In this document: positions 8,505 to 17,887 of the stretch, piece by piece | Numbering within the stretch: position 1 is the stretch's first letter | Layout of the letters: each line of letters begins with the position of its first letter | Assembly (NCBI GenBank): GCA_003598175.1 | Contig: QZKN01000016.1 | Span: 1-64,000 of the forward strand | Reading direction: 5' to 3' | DNA: 64,000 nt | Origin: Candidatus Omnitrophota bacterium | Lineage (GTDB): Bacteria > Hinthialibacterota > Hinthialibacteria > Hinthialibacterales > Hinthialibacteraceae | Position numbers and translations under genes: made by a program | Notes under the pieces: model-generated | What the model was told of the DNA's origin: nothing | The model's input: only the letters and a program-made list of their open reading frames with translations | The model's database searches: none

Positions 8505-11500
8505 ATGAAACTCCTCCCCCCTCTACTATGCGTCATTCAGCTGAATCTCCTCGTTTGGGCGGATTTCAACGTCAACGCAAACGAGAAGGACGTCAGTCCA
8601 TGGTACCGTATCGCTTCCCCCGCCCCTCGTTTGGATTCCGAATGGATGGTTTTCGACTATCTCGGCGATACCAAATTATACTTCACACATCTTTTACATA
8701 TTGACTTTGAAACGAATGGCGTCGCCTGGCTGGCATCGTCGGAAGGATTATTTCGTTACAATGGCTATGTCTGGGACAAATTCACGGAAGAACATGGTTT
8801 GCCGAGCCGATTCATCCGTTGTGTGTTGGTAACTCGCGATCAAACATTATGGGTTGGCACCGATAAGGGCGCGGGGACATTCGATGGAATCCATTTCCGG
8901 AGACACGATTCCGAATACGGTCTCGCAGGCCCCAGCGTTCGACGTATGGTGGAAGATACTGACGGAACCATCTGGTTTTGTTGCGACCCCTGGCCGGATT
9001 CGACCGTAACCGGCGGTCTGTCCGCGTATCGCGAGGGACGTTGGATCACCTATCGTACGGACGAGGGATTACCGAGCAATCACGTGATGGATTATTTCCG
9101 CGATTCGCAAAATCGGCAATTTGTATTGACTGACGCCGGTTTTGCCGTTCTTTCCGATCAGCGTTGGCTGAATCCGCTGGAAAATACTGACATCCCCGGC
9201 GGCCGCGAATGCATGTGGGATATTACCGAAATCGCGGAAACCGGAGTGATGATCAGCTCGAAAGAAGCGATTTATCTTCTGCATGATCATCAATGGGCGC
9301 GGATTCCCATCAACAAAATACAAGCGCCACGCTTGTGCTCCACGCGAGACGGGAAAATCATCACGTGTCTCACCAATTCAACATCGCAACGGAATTTTCA
9401 AGTTTGGAAAGGACAGGAATTTCTTTCCTTGTCAACTGCTTTTAGCGGACTTCCCGGGGATATCGAATGCGTGCGAGAAGCCCCCGACGGCTCGATTTGG
9501 GCGGTTGGATTTAATTGTCTTTCCCGGTGGGAGCGCTTCAATCAAAGATGGGTGGAATTTGACGCCTTGCCCCTTCCTCGTTTGATCGATCAGCAAAATC
9601 GAATCTGGTTTGTGGGGGAGACGACTGTCGTCAAGGACGGCGAGAATTGGTTTCAAGTCGATTCTCCCGCAAGATCGTATATTGTGGATGCAAGCGGCGA
9701 AGTATGGGGATGGTCCGATGCGCATGTGATTCACTGCATCGATCGCGACATGCGGCTGTTTGAAAGGGACGACGTCGGCCTTCGTAAAATCCAAGGTCTG
9801 GTAAGCGATCCGACCGGTTTCATATGGGCCTATGGGAAGGACAGCGAAGAAAATGATCGCATCGTTTGTTTTAACGGAGAAGAATGGGAGGAACATATAC
9901 CCGCGGATTGGATTGGAAACGAAATCCTAAAAAGTTGTTCGGATCCCCACAACGGCGTTTGGTTTCTTTCACGAAACCAAAAAAATCATGTAATCGTTGT
10001 GTTTCTAAGCAGAGACGAGAGCAGGAAAATCCCATTTGATCCGACGACTCCCGCCGAAGCCGTCGCAAATTTCACCGTCGATGGCAATGGAAACATTTGG
10101 ATTTATGGACAAAAACTTCTAAGCATTTTCAAGCGGGAAAATAATCCAACTCAGGTTTGGGACCATTTTCACGGAATACAGGATCAAACCGTGTTTTCCG
10201 TGATGGTTCGTGGCCGTGAAGAATGGATCGGATTACGGGGAAACATTCTATTTCCCGGTGGAGCCGCCCTATTGGATCCGTTCCGGGACGGATGGCAATT
10301 TTATGTTTTGGATACCCGTGAATTCGGCGGCAAAATGGTGGACGAAACCATTTATCTCGCGGGATATGAAGCGGTTTTCCTGATTCCGCCGCACTGGAAT
10401 CACACTCCTCTTCAATTATCTTTGCCCAAACAGGTTGCGGTCCAATGGATTTTGAAAGAATCCGATGGAACCTTGTGGATCGAAACCGAGGACGCAGTGC
10501 TCCGTTACCGCCCGAATGAAATCCCGCCGGAAACAATCGTAAAAACTCAAATTCAGCGAATCGTGGAGGGAGATACGATACGAGTGGAATGTATCGGGCG
10601 AAGCCGTTTTGTACCGCAGTCCTTTCACCGGCAATTTCTCTTTTCATGGCAGATCAACAATGGCGCATGGAATGAATTTCAAATTCTCCCGCCCGACGGC
10701 CTGCCGATAGCCGGATTGCGTCCCGGCCGCCATGTGGTCCGCATCTGCGCCCGGGACGAGGACTTTAAAGTGGATCCGACGCCGGCGCTCCTGGATTTTT
10801 ATGTGGTTCCACTTTCCATGCTGGATACGTGGTGGATGAAAACAATCGGCGTCAGTATGGTTGGCCTCGTTTTCGCATTTGCCACAATCGCCGTAGTCGC
10901 GCGGCGAAAACTCGCCCTGTACGCCAACAATCTCGAAACCATCGTGAAAGAACGTACGCAGGCATTGCGGGAAAGCGAGGCAAACTATCGTGAACTGGTG
11001 CAAAATACCAACAGCATCATTCTCCGCATGACTCCGAATGGAATCATCACTTTTATCAATGATTTCGCCCAAACGTTTTTCGGATACTCAAGCGATGAAC
11101 TTCTCAGCCGAAACGTTGCCGACGCGATACTTCCCAAGAACAATACGCAAATTCAATCCTCCGTTGAGGCGAACGCCGATTCGCTCTTTTTACTGGATCA
11201 TCATACTTATTTTGAATGTGAGAATATCGCGAAAAACGGCGATCGGGTCTGGGTGGCATGGACGCGAAAGGCGATCGTCGCTCCCGACGGCGCCATTCGG
11301 GAAATCCTCTGCGTCGGCTCGGATATTACCGACCATAAAAAAGCGGAGGAAAAAGCCAAACGACTCGAATCGCAACTATATCAGGCTCAGAAAATGGAAG
11401 CCATCGGACATCTGGCGGGCGGGGTGGCGCACGATTTCAACAATCTCCTGACCGGGATCATCGGCAACATCAATCTGGCAAAATCAAACGTAACCGGCAA

Positions 11501-12185
11501 GACGCAAAAATATTTAACGGTTGCCGATCAAGCCGCCAACCGCGCCGCCGAACTCGTCAGGCAGCTTCTGGCATTCAGCCGAAAAACTCCGGTTCAATTA
11601 AAACCGGTCGACGTGAACAAATTGGTCAACGAAGCATTTCACCTTGCGCGCGAGACGATGGACCGTCGGATCGAAATCATCGTCAAACAACGCGACAATC
11701 TTCCTCTCATTCATGCCGATGAAATGCAAATCCATACGCTGCTTATGAATTTGTGCGTCAATGCAAGGGATTCCATTCACGAAATCGTGGAGGGAAAAGT
11801 CTTTCCGGAGAGGCGCAACGACCGTTTCGTCATCGGGCTGGAAACGGATCTCATTACGATAGATGAAACGTTTTGCAAAGCGAATCCTCATGCCCGTCCC
11901 GGCACATTTGTCACCCTTTGCATATCCGACAACGGCATGGGAATGACCGCGGATGTGCAAACGCATATATTTGAACCGTTCTTTACCACAAAAGAGGTAG
12001 GCAAGGGAACCGGGCTGGGTCTGGCCGGCGCCTACGGCATCATCGATCAGCATCGCGGTTGGATAATTCTGCAAAGCAAAGCCGGGATCGGCGCGACCTT
12101 CACGATTTTTCTACCGATTGCCGAATTGGAAAAGTCGAGCGAGATCGATCCGTTTCACGCATCGCAATCAATCCACTTATTATGA
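8505..12185 (+). CDS. Two-component propeller sensor histidine kinase with PAS domain
   Basis: A 1226-residue one-polypeptide sensor of the kind common in Bacteroidetes and planctomycete-like bacteria. After a signal peptide come many Reg_prop-type propeller repeats (about 60-640; WVGTDKGAGTFDG, IWFCCD, IWAVG), a Y_Y_Y-like domain (about 680-760), one membrane helix near 778-800 and a short coiled coil. Then follow a PAS domain (about 826-950; ANYRELVQNTNSII), HisKA with His976 in GGVAHDFNNLLTGI, and an ATPase domain (MNLCVNARDS, ISDNGMGM, GTGLGLAGAYGII). It ends after the ATPase, without the receiver or AraC output that many relatives carry, so a partner regulator elsewhere is needed. Such sensors often respond to polysaccharide fragments; the ligand here is unknown. 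Confidence 0.9.
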   Translation: MKLLPPLLCVIQLNLLVWADFNVNANEKDVSPWYRIASPAPRLDSEWMVFDYLGDTKLYFTHLLHIDFETNGVAWLASSEGLFRYNGYVWDKFTEEHGLPSRFIRCVLVTRDQTLWVGTDKGAGTFDGIHFRRHDSEYGLAGPSVRRMVEDTDGTIWFCCDPWPDSTVTGGLSAYREGRWITYRTDEGLPSNHVMDYFRDSQNRQFVLTDAGFAVLSDQRWLNPLENTDIPGGRECMWDITEIAETGVMISSKEAIYLLHDHQWARIPINKIQAPRLCSTRDGKIITCLTNSTSQRNFQVWKGQEFLSLSTAFSGLPGDIECVREAPDGSIWAVGFNCLSRWERFNQRWVEFDALPLPRLIDQQNRIWFVGETTVVKDGENWFQVDSPARSYIVDASGEVWGWSDAHVIHCIDRDMRLFERDDVGLRKIQGLVSDPTGFIWAYGKDSEENDRIVCFNGEEWEEHIPADWIGNEILKSCSDPHNGVWFLSRNQKNHVIVVFLSRDESRKIPFDPTTPAEAVANFTVDGNGNIWIYGQKLLSIFKRENNPTQVWDHFHGIQDQTVFSVMVRGREEWIGLRGNILFPGGAALLDPFRDGWQFYVLDTREFGGKMVDETIYLAGYEAVFLIPPHWNHTPLQLSLPKQVAVQWILKESDGTLWIETEDAVLRYRPNEIPPETIVKTQIQRIVEGDTIRVECIGRSRFVPQSFHRQFLFSWQINNGAWNEFQILPPDGLPIAGLRPGRHVVRICARDEDFKVDPTPALLDFYVVPLSMLDTWWMKTIGVSMVGLVFAFATIAVVARRKLALYANNLETIVKERTQALRESEANYRELVQNTNSIILRMTPNGIITFINDFAQTFFGYSSDELLSRNVADAILPKNNTQIQSSVEANADSLFLLDHHTYFECENIAKNGDRVWVAWTRKAIVAPDGAIREILCVGSDITDHKKAEEKAKRLESQLYQAQKMEAIGHLAGGVAHDFNNLLTGIIGNINLAKSNVTGKTQKYLTVADQAANRAAELVRQLLAFSRKTPVQLKPVDVNKLVNEAFHLARETMDRRIEIIVKQRDNLPLIHADEMQIHTLLMNLCVNARDSIHEIVEGKVFPERRNDRFVIGLETDLITIDETFCKANPHARPGTFVTLCISDNGMGMTADVQTHIFEPFFTTKEVGKGTGLGLAGAYGIIDQHRGWIILQSKAGIGATFTIFLPIAELEKSSEIDPFHASQSIHLL

Positions 12186-12344
12186 TTTTTTCTTGGTTTG
12201 CGCGAGGAACGGTTCGTATACACGTTTGACTTTCTTCTCCTTGCATTTCGGGCAGGAGATCGCCGCCCGCTCATATTCGGCAATGGTCATTTCCTGTTCA
12301 AACCTTTTTTTGCATTTTTCGCATTCGAAAGTATACGTCGGCAT
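12180..12344 (-). CDS. FmdB-type small zinc ribbon protein
   Basis: A 54-residue protein with the FmdB signature: MPTYTFECEKCKKRFE, then a second knuckle SCPKC. C8, C11, C31 and C34 would hold one zinc. The family was named for a putative regulator in methylotrophs, but its function is not settled. The start at 12344 is fixed by GGAGGAAAG upstream and by the invariant MPxYxFxC opening. Its last codons overlap, on the opposite strand, the stop of the propeller kinase by 6 bp. Confidence 0.82.
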   Translation of the reverse strand: MPTYTFECEKCKKRFEQEMTIAEYERAAISCPKCKEKKVKRVYEPFLAQTKKKS

Positions 12345-12495
12345 TGTTTTCTTTCCTCCGTAACGCCACGAATCGCAATTCATGCGATCTGTCCCTTGCT
12401 CTCTTTCCGAAAATATTTCCCTTGATTCATTATAGAGGAGTTTGTCAATTCGAGGAATATTTCTACCATAGTTATGCAGCCGAATTTTTTATCCC

Positions 12496-15414
12496 ATGAC
12501 GGTCGTGTTTTCGATTATGACAAAAATATCGCGACGTTTGATTTGGATCGTTTCCCTGCTGTTTTTCCTTTCCGGTTTTGCGTCTCTGGCGTATGAGGTG
12601 ATCTGGTTCAAACGCTTTACTCATGTTTGGGGCAATTCCACGTTGGCGCAGGCCGTAGTGTTGGTTGCCTTTCTTTTCGGTTTGTCGCTGGGCGCATGGC
12701 TATTCGGACGCCGTGCGGATCGGGTACGCTCTCCCCTGGGCTGGTATTGCCTCTGTGAAGTCCTGATCGGCTTGTTGGCTTTGCTGATTCCTTATGAAAT
12801 CAGCATGTTGCGTCCGCTTTCCTCCCTGCTGTATCCTGTTTTGGCAATCCATCCCATCCTGCAGTTTCTGCCTCGTTTTTTTCTGACTTTTTTGGTGATC
12901 GGTCCTTCCTGCGTCTTGATGGGGGGAACCTTGCCGTTGATGATTCGGCATTTTTCGATCAACGATCCGTGGGGAAAAGAAACCACCGGTTGGCTGTATG
13001 CCTTCAACACGTTGGGCGCCGCCGCCGGGTGCTATGTCGCCGGTTTTCATTTCCTGCCGATGTTCGGCATGAACGGAACCAATTGGTTGGCGGCAACGAT
13101 CAATTGGTTCGTTGCGGCCGGTGGGTATGTTTTATTAAAACAGCGTTCCCGTTCTCAAATTCCCTCCACCCTACACCATGGTTTTCCCGCATCCCCCTTA
13201 CCATTGTTGCTTTGCGGTGAAAAACCGTTGATCTCCATTTCACGACTGTATGCGGCGGCGGCGATGACGGGCTGCGCTTCGTTGATTCTGCAGGTGGTAT
13301 GGACGAGAAAACTGGCGGTCCTGTTGGGAGGAACAACCTATGCTTTTTCCGCCATGCTATTCGTTTTTTTATTGGGAATCGCAACAGGCAGTTTGTTTTA
13401 CAGCTTGGCGGTAAAAAAAATCCGTGATTTGGCGTTGACGCTAATCGGGGTAATTTCCTTGTTGGTTTTGTCGGTCGCAGCCGGATTCGCGCTCCTTCCC
13501 CAAATTACATTGTGGGTAGGTGATTTGCGCACTCTTCGCTCCCATCTCCTCCTGAACGCGCTGGTCAGTTCCGCCGCCGGCATGACGCTGCAACTGCTTC
13601 CCACTTTGTGCATGGGATTCCTCTTTCCATTAATTGTCGATCTCGTCCGCAGGGAATCCCACGAAGTGGGATCGGCAGTCGGCAATGTATATACGGTCAA
13701 TACGATCGGCAGTATTGTGGGCGTATTCCTTGCGTTTTTCTTTCTTATGCCGATGAGCGGTTCATACCACACCGCCGCCTTGGCGCTGTCGCTTTACCTC
13801 GCCGCTCTGCTTCTGATTTTTCCCTATTCCCGAAAAAAAGCATGGCGCGCGTTGGGGCTGGCCGCGATTCTTCTCTTGTTGGCGGTTTGGATGGTTTCAC
13901 GACCGCTTGACCCGCTTAAAACAGATATGGGGCTTTTTCTCTACGGCGCCGATTATACGGATACGTTCCGACGCGAAGACGAATTGATTTATTTTAAAGA
14001 AGGCGGACTTTGCAACGTCCTGGTCACCCGCTTTGAGCAGGAATACTACCTGCGTGTGAATGGAAAAATCGACGCCACCAAAATCGGCGACATGCGCATG
14101 CAACTGGGATTGGCATATTTCAGCCGTTTTTTTCATCCGCAAGCGAAAGACATTCTCGTCATCGGTTACGGCAGCGGTTCAACAGCGGGCGCTTCCCTTC
14201 TCTTCCCGCATACCCAGGTAATCTGCTGCGAAATCGAGCCCGCTATTTTCGAAGCCGGATATTTCTTCGCGGACGTAAATCATCGCCCGTATCGCTCGCC
14301 GGATTTTCAAATGATTTTGGATGACGGCCGCAGTTATCTGGAAGGCTGCGGCAAACAATTCGATCTGATTTTGTCCGAACCGTCCAATCCATGGATGGCT
14401 GGCATATCCAATCTGTTTACACGCGAGTTTTATCGACAGGCGCGCCGGAGTTTACGGCCGGGTGGGATCCTGGCGCAATGGATTCATACGTATCATTTCA
14501 GTTCTGAGGAGTATCGTTTAATTGCGCGCACGATTGTACTCGAATTTCCATACGCCGCGATCATTCGCGTAAATGAAGGCGATACGATTCTTTTGGCCGC
14601 CAACCATCCGTTGCTGCCGGATGGGGAAACCATCCAAACCGCACAAGCCATGATCGACGAAATCCCCCAGGCAACGAACGATTTGCGGACTCATTTTGGT
14701 TCTACCGATGTCGCGTCATTGCTTTTACAGGTTTTTTTGTTGTCCAATGAGGAAATTCGCGGATTTCTGAAAGCGGATCAAGTCGCCGATGTGAATACGG
14801 ATGTGAATTTGCGGTTGGAATTCGACGCTCCGCTCCGTCTCTTTCTGTCGAAGGCCGATCAGGAAAATGTGGAAGGAACGTTGATGGGTTTCATCGATCC
14901 GGAGCGATGGATCAAACGTTTTCAGCGTTGGCGCGGCTCGATTGAAGTACCTGATACGCTTCATTACTGGCTGCAAATCCTGGCTAAATACGATCATCCC
15001 AACATTCGGAATCCAATCGCCGATTTTGCCTTGACGCTCTTGTCCGGCGATATCGATCAAACGGAAGATTCCTATTTACTGGCGGAGAAATTGATCCGTG
15101 CAATCGAGGATGAAGCCGCATTCCATCAAACATTGACGCGGCTGCTCGTTCTTTCCATCGATGAGGCTTATCGCGCGGGGGTGGAATTGTGGAACCAAAA
15201 ACGATATGCGCAAACCGTAACGATTTTCCAGCGTATTTTGGAACGTCGTCCGAACTGGGCCACGGGTTGGACATTTCTGGCGCTCGGTCACGCCCATTTG
15301 CAGGAGTGGCGACAGGCGGAAGAAGCGTTTGGTCAAGCAGAGGCTCTCGCGCCCAACGACGAATTCTATAAACAATCTTTTGTTAAATATCAAACAATGA
15401 AGGATTCACGCTAA
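12496..15414 (+). CDS. Fused membrane / spermidine synthase-like protein with C-terminal TPR
   Basis: A 972-residue protein of the fused MFS/spermidine-synthase family. The N-terminal ~470 residues hold about a dozen hydrophobic helices (opening SGFASLAYEVIWFKRF, typical of the family). A Rossmann methyltransferase-like domain follows (about 490-700) with VIGYGSGSTAGASL, the acidic CCEIEP end of strand 2, DDGRSYL and the diagnostic LSEPSNPWMAGISNLFT. The last ~90 residues form a TPR pair (RRPNWATGWTFLALGHAHL). True polyamine synthesis is not established for fused members; some may modify other substrates at the membrane. An ATG at 12517 is an alternative start; neither has a strong ribosome-binding site. 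Confidence 0.85.
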   Translation: MTVVFSIMTKISRRLIWIVSLLFFLSGFASLAYEVIWFKRFTHVWGNSTLAQAVVLVAFLFGLSLGAWLFGRRADRVRSPLGWYCLCEVLIGLLALLIPYEISMLRPLSSLLYPVLAIHPILQFLPRFFLTFLVIGPSCVLMGGTLPLMIRHFSINDPWGKETTGWLYAFNTLGAAAGCYVAGFHFLPMFGMNGTNWLAATINWFVAAGGYVLLKQRSRSQIPSTLHHGFPASPLPLLLCGEKPLISISRLYAAAAMTGCASLILQVVWTRKLAVLLGGTTYAFSAMLFVFLLGIATGSLFYSLAVKKIRDLALTLIGVISLLVLSVAAGFALLPQITLWVGDLRTLRSHLLLNALVSSAAGMTLQLLPTLCMGFLFPLIVDLVRRESHEVGSAVGNVYTVNTIGSIVGVFLAFFFLMPMSGSYHTAALALSLYLAALLLIFPYSRKKAWRALGLAAILLLLAVWMVSRPLDPLKTDMGLFLYGADYTDTFRREDELIYFKEGGLCNVLVTRFEQEYYLRVNGKIDATKIGDMRMQLGLAYFSRFFHPQAKDILVIGYGSGSTAGASLLFPHTQVICCEIEPAIFEAGYFFADVNHRPYRSPDFQMILDDGRSYLEGCGKQFDLILSEPSNPWMAGISNLFTREFYRQARRSLRPGGILAQWIHTYHFSSEEYRLIARTIVLEFPYAAIIRVNEGDTILLAANHPLLPDGETIQTAQAMIDEIPQATNDLRTHFGSTDVASLLLQVFLLSNEEIRGFLKADQVADVNTDVNLRLEFDAPLRLFLSKADQENVEGTLMGFIDPERWIKRFQRWRGSIEVPDTLHYWLQILAKYDHPNIRNPIADFALTLLSGDIDQTEDSYLLAEKLIRAIEDEAAFHQTLTRLLVLSIDEAYRAGVELWNQKRYAQTVTIFQRILERRPNWATGWTFLALGHAHLQEWRQAEEAFGQAEALAPNDEFYKQSFVKYQTMKDSR

Positions 15415-15446
15415 CACTGTTGGATAACTCTTTGATCGAAGAGGAA

Positions 15447-15481
15447 AGGACAGATCGATCGGCAGGGGATCGATCTGTCCT
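15447..15481. terminator. Bidirectional hairpin between convergent genes
   Basis: A perfect 14-bp inverted repeat (AGGACAGATCGATC and its complement) with a 7-nt loop lies between the ends of two convergent genes. There is no long T-run on either side, so it may act through stem strength or with Rho. Confidence 0.6.
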
Positions 15482-15503
15482 GTTTGAGCGGCATTCTATT
15501 CCA

Positions 15504-16190
15504 TTATTCCTTTTTTTCTTTTGCATAGGATTTCAGTTCACTGACGCCTTTCTCCTCGCTTCCGTCAGGTCGTCCGAGAATATAGATTTCCTTGACCAAT
15601 CCGTTGACTTTCGGATGATACCACTGTTCGCGTTTTGTCGTGATCGTCATTTCATTTCCATCAGGCGGGGAAAACGTCACCGATTCCTCGCTTTGAATGT
15701 GAATGCAATTTTCAAATTCCCCCGCCGGAACCTTCAAGGTTACGTCTTTGATTCGTTTGGCGGTCAATTTCATGGGGAAAGACCATTCCTCGCTGAATTT
15801 GAACGTGCTTTCCCACTTTTTTTCTTCTCCTGGCTTCAAATTCAAATAATCATAAGGATACGCCGGATCGATGGTCATCACCCGACCTTCCCCGGAATCG
15901 ATTTTATCGTACATCCGCTCGGCGCTGACAACTCGTTTGCCCGCCCATTCATCATCTTCGCCCCATGCTTCAAGAATCAACCACCGTTTTTCCGTATCCT
16001 CTCCCTGCACGGCAACCACTTCGCGGATGCGATCGCCGGAAATCGCGTAGTCGGGCGGCCGCATGGGGACGGCGCCTTCGTGTTGATAAATCCATTTTTC
16101 TCCCACCGCAAACGGATCATCAGCGAGAGCGGCTCCGGCCAAACATGCAATAATAAGGATTCCCAGACTCGAAAGAATGGCTTTGTTCAT
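15504..16190 (-). CDS. Secreted hypothetical protein
   Basis: A 228-residue exported protein with signal peptide MNKAILSSLGILIIACLAG ending ALA-DDPF. The mature part is mostly beta-strand and opens with FAVGEKWIYQHEG; it contains KLTAKRIKDVTLKVPAGEFENCIHI and ends in a Lys/Glu-rich tail. The GEKWxY opening and the VPAGxFxxCxxI segment recall periplasmic beta proteins of the DUF3108 or LolA-like kind, but I cannot assign a family. The start at 16190 was chosen because AGGAAAGG lies 10 bp upstream; an in-frame ATG at 16199 is too close to it. Confidence 0.7.
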   Translation of the reverse strand: MNKAILSSLGILIIACLAGAALADDPFAVGEKWIYQHEGAVPMRPPDYAISGDRIREVVAVQGEDTEKRWLILEAWGEDDEWAGKRVVSAERMYDKIDSGEGRVMTIDPAYPYDYLNLKPGEEKKWESTFKFSEEWSFPMKLTAKRIKDVTLKVPAGEFENCIHIQSEESVTFSPPDGNEMTITTKREQWYHPKVNGLVKEIYILGRPDGSEEKGVSELKSYAKEKKE

Positions 16191-16452
16191 GACGTTCATT
16201 CCTTTCCTGACGTTTTTTTCCGTCATCATCGCGAGACGGATTTGTTTTTTTCGTAATCGTGATCCAATTTACCATATTTGATTTAAAAATATAGGCTGAT
16301 ATTGTTTTTCAATGAAACATTGCATTCCGGATAGATGGCTGCTCCAAGAAAAATTGTTAGAAATCTGTCAGTCTCGATTTTTTTTCGGTACTATGGTAAT
16401 TTAAAGTATGCAACAATCGATATACCAATGAAAAATAAGGAGGAAAAGAAAA

Positions 16453-17586
16453 ATGAAAAGATTGCTTTGTGTGGTTCTCTTTGTTTCACTCGTCGTGACC
16501 GCGAATGCCCAGGAAGAAAAGGTTTTCATCACCGGCTTCGAATTCACCGAAGAATTGACCGGTGAATGGGCTTGGACCGGTGGGGCTTTTCAAGGCTCAT
16601 TTGTTGATTTGCCGACCAGTCCTCAACCGGTCGAGGGAGAGGCGGTTCTTGTCGTGTTTTATGACAACGGCGGATCGGAATGGCAGCACGGAACGCTCAA
16701 TTTCGCTATTCCCCCTGTCGATATCAGCGGGATGCGCGAAATTCGCATGTCGGTATATTTCACGCCGGAATCGACCGGCACACTGCAAATACGCTTGGAC
16801 TTGCCCAATGGAAACATTCTCGGATTCGCTTCTGTCCCATCCGCGGGGGAATGGCACGAACTGGTTTGGAAAATTGATCGGAAAACTTCCGTAGCCGATT
16901 TCATGAGCGCGCTCAGTTACGTGCAGGGTTTCATTGTTCCGACTCCCGGAAGCGCCGCGGGAGAAGTATGGTTAGACAACGTGTATGCGTTCCGCCCGGC
17001 TGATATCCCCGCCGCCGTGGACGAAATTCTGGTGTATGGCTTCAATACAGCCGATCCGGAAACCGGCGCGCCGGTGGGCTGGACGCGGGCCGGCGACACC
17101 GGATATATGCCGGAAATGGCGGCAGGCCTGGCTGAACCGTCGGAAGGTTCGGATTCCATGGCCATGTTCTGCTGGAGCGGGTACCTACAAAATGTAAGAA
17201 CAACAAATGCGCTGGAAGCGTTCGATCGCTGGGCGGAAGCGTTGGAAATCCAATTCGACGTTCGTACGCCAACGGCAATTCCCGGAGGCTGGATGCAGAG
17301 CCGAATTCGTATACGTTCCGGCATTGGCGATGACGCGAGCACGGTTGTGGAATTTGCATCGAAGGAAATCGGTTATTATGACGCCGTAAACAGCTGGAAA
17401 ACCTTGCTTTGGGAAGTGGATATGACCAATCATATTCCTAATATCGAAGCGCCCGGCGGTTGGCTGGAAATCCGGATCGACACCAATCAGAATGCTTCCG
17501 CAGACGGCGCCTTCATCCTCGTCGATAATTTCCGCGTCACCGTTCCCCGCGAACCGGTTGGCGTAAGCAATTGGAGTTTGTATTGA
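16453..17586 (+). CDS. Secreted two-domain beta-sandwich protein with NWSLY tail
   Basis: A 377-residue exported protein: signal peptide MKRLLCVVLFVSLVVTANA, then two beta-sandwich, carbohydrate-binding-like domains (about 25-180 and 190-365), each closing with a D-N strand (WLDNVYAFRP, LVDNFRVTVP). It resembles non-catalytic CBM-type modules, but ligand binding is inference. The last residues, GVSNWSLY, recur in variant form at the C terminus of other exported proteins in this window. The ATG is preceded by a strong AAGGAGG. The 366-residue protein ending at 59046 has the same two-domain plan. Confidence 0.75.
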   Translation: MKRLLCVVLFVSLVVTANAQEEKVFITGFEFTEELTGEWAWTGGAFQGSFVDLPTSPQPVEGEAVLVVFYDNGGSEWQHGTLNFAIPPVDISGMREIRMSVYFTPESTGTLQIRLDLPNGNILGFASVPSAGEWHELVWKIDRKTSVADFMSALSYVQGFIVPTPGSAAGEVWLDNVYAFRPADIPAAVDEILVYGFNTADPETGAPVGWTRAGDTGYMPEMAAGLAEPSEGSDSMAMFCWSGYLQNVRTTNALEAFDRWAEALEIQFDVRTPTAIPGGWMQSRIRIRSGIGDDASTVVEFASKEIGYYDAVNSWKTLLWEVDMTNHIPNIEAPGGWLEIRIDTNQNASADGAFILVDNFRVTVPREPVGVSNWSLY

Positions 17587-17887
17587 ATGGATCAATAATA
17601 TATTGAAAAACGACCTGGTCGACGCCATGACCATTGGCATGACCTCGACGGATCACGTTCATGATTGTTTTAAGAGGATTGAAAAAGTGAGCTGAGAGCA
17701 ATTAAACTCGTCGAGTCAATAGATAAGTCGCCATTCTTCCCGTGTACCATCTCACAGCCTATTTCTTGAGGCGCGCGCGCCGTATTTGAATATCAACCGT
17801 CGAAAGAAATTAAAAGCAGTACCTGCTGCCGCCGATGGCGGTTTGATCGGTTCAAACGGCGCGCCATCAACGGAGAAAAGAACCACT
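17587..17887. other. Intergenic region, no gene seen
   Basis: About 300 bp between two genes on the same strand. A CATGACC repeated around 17628-17644 faintly recalls the palindromic repeat family described at 44.4 and 58.6 kb. No promoter or terminator stands out. Confidence 0.4.
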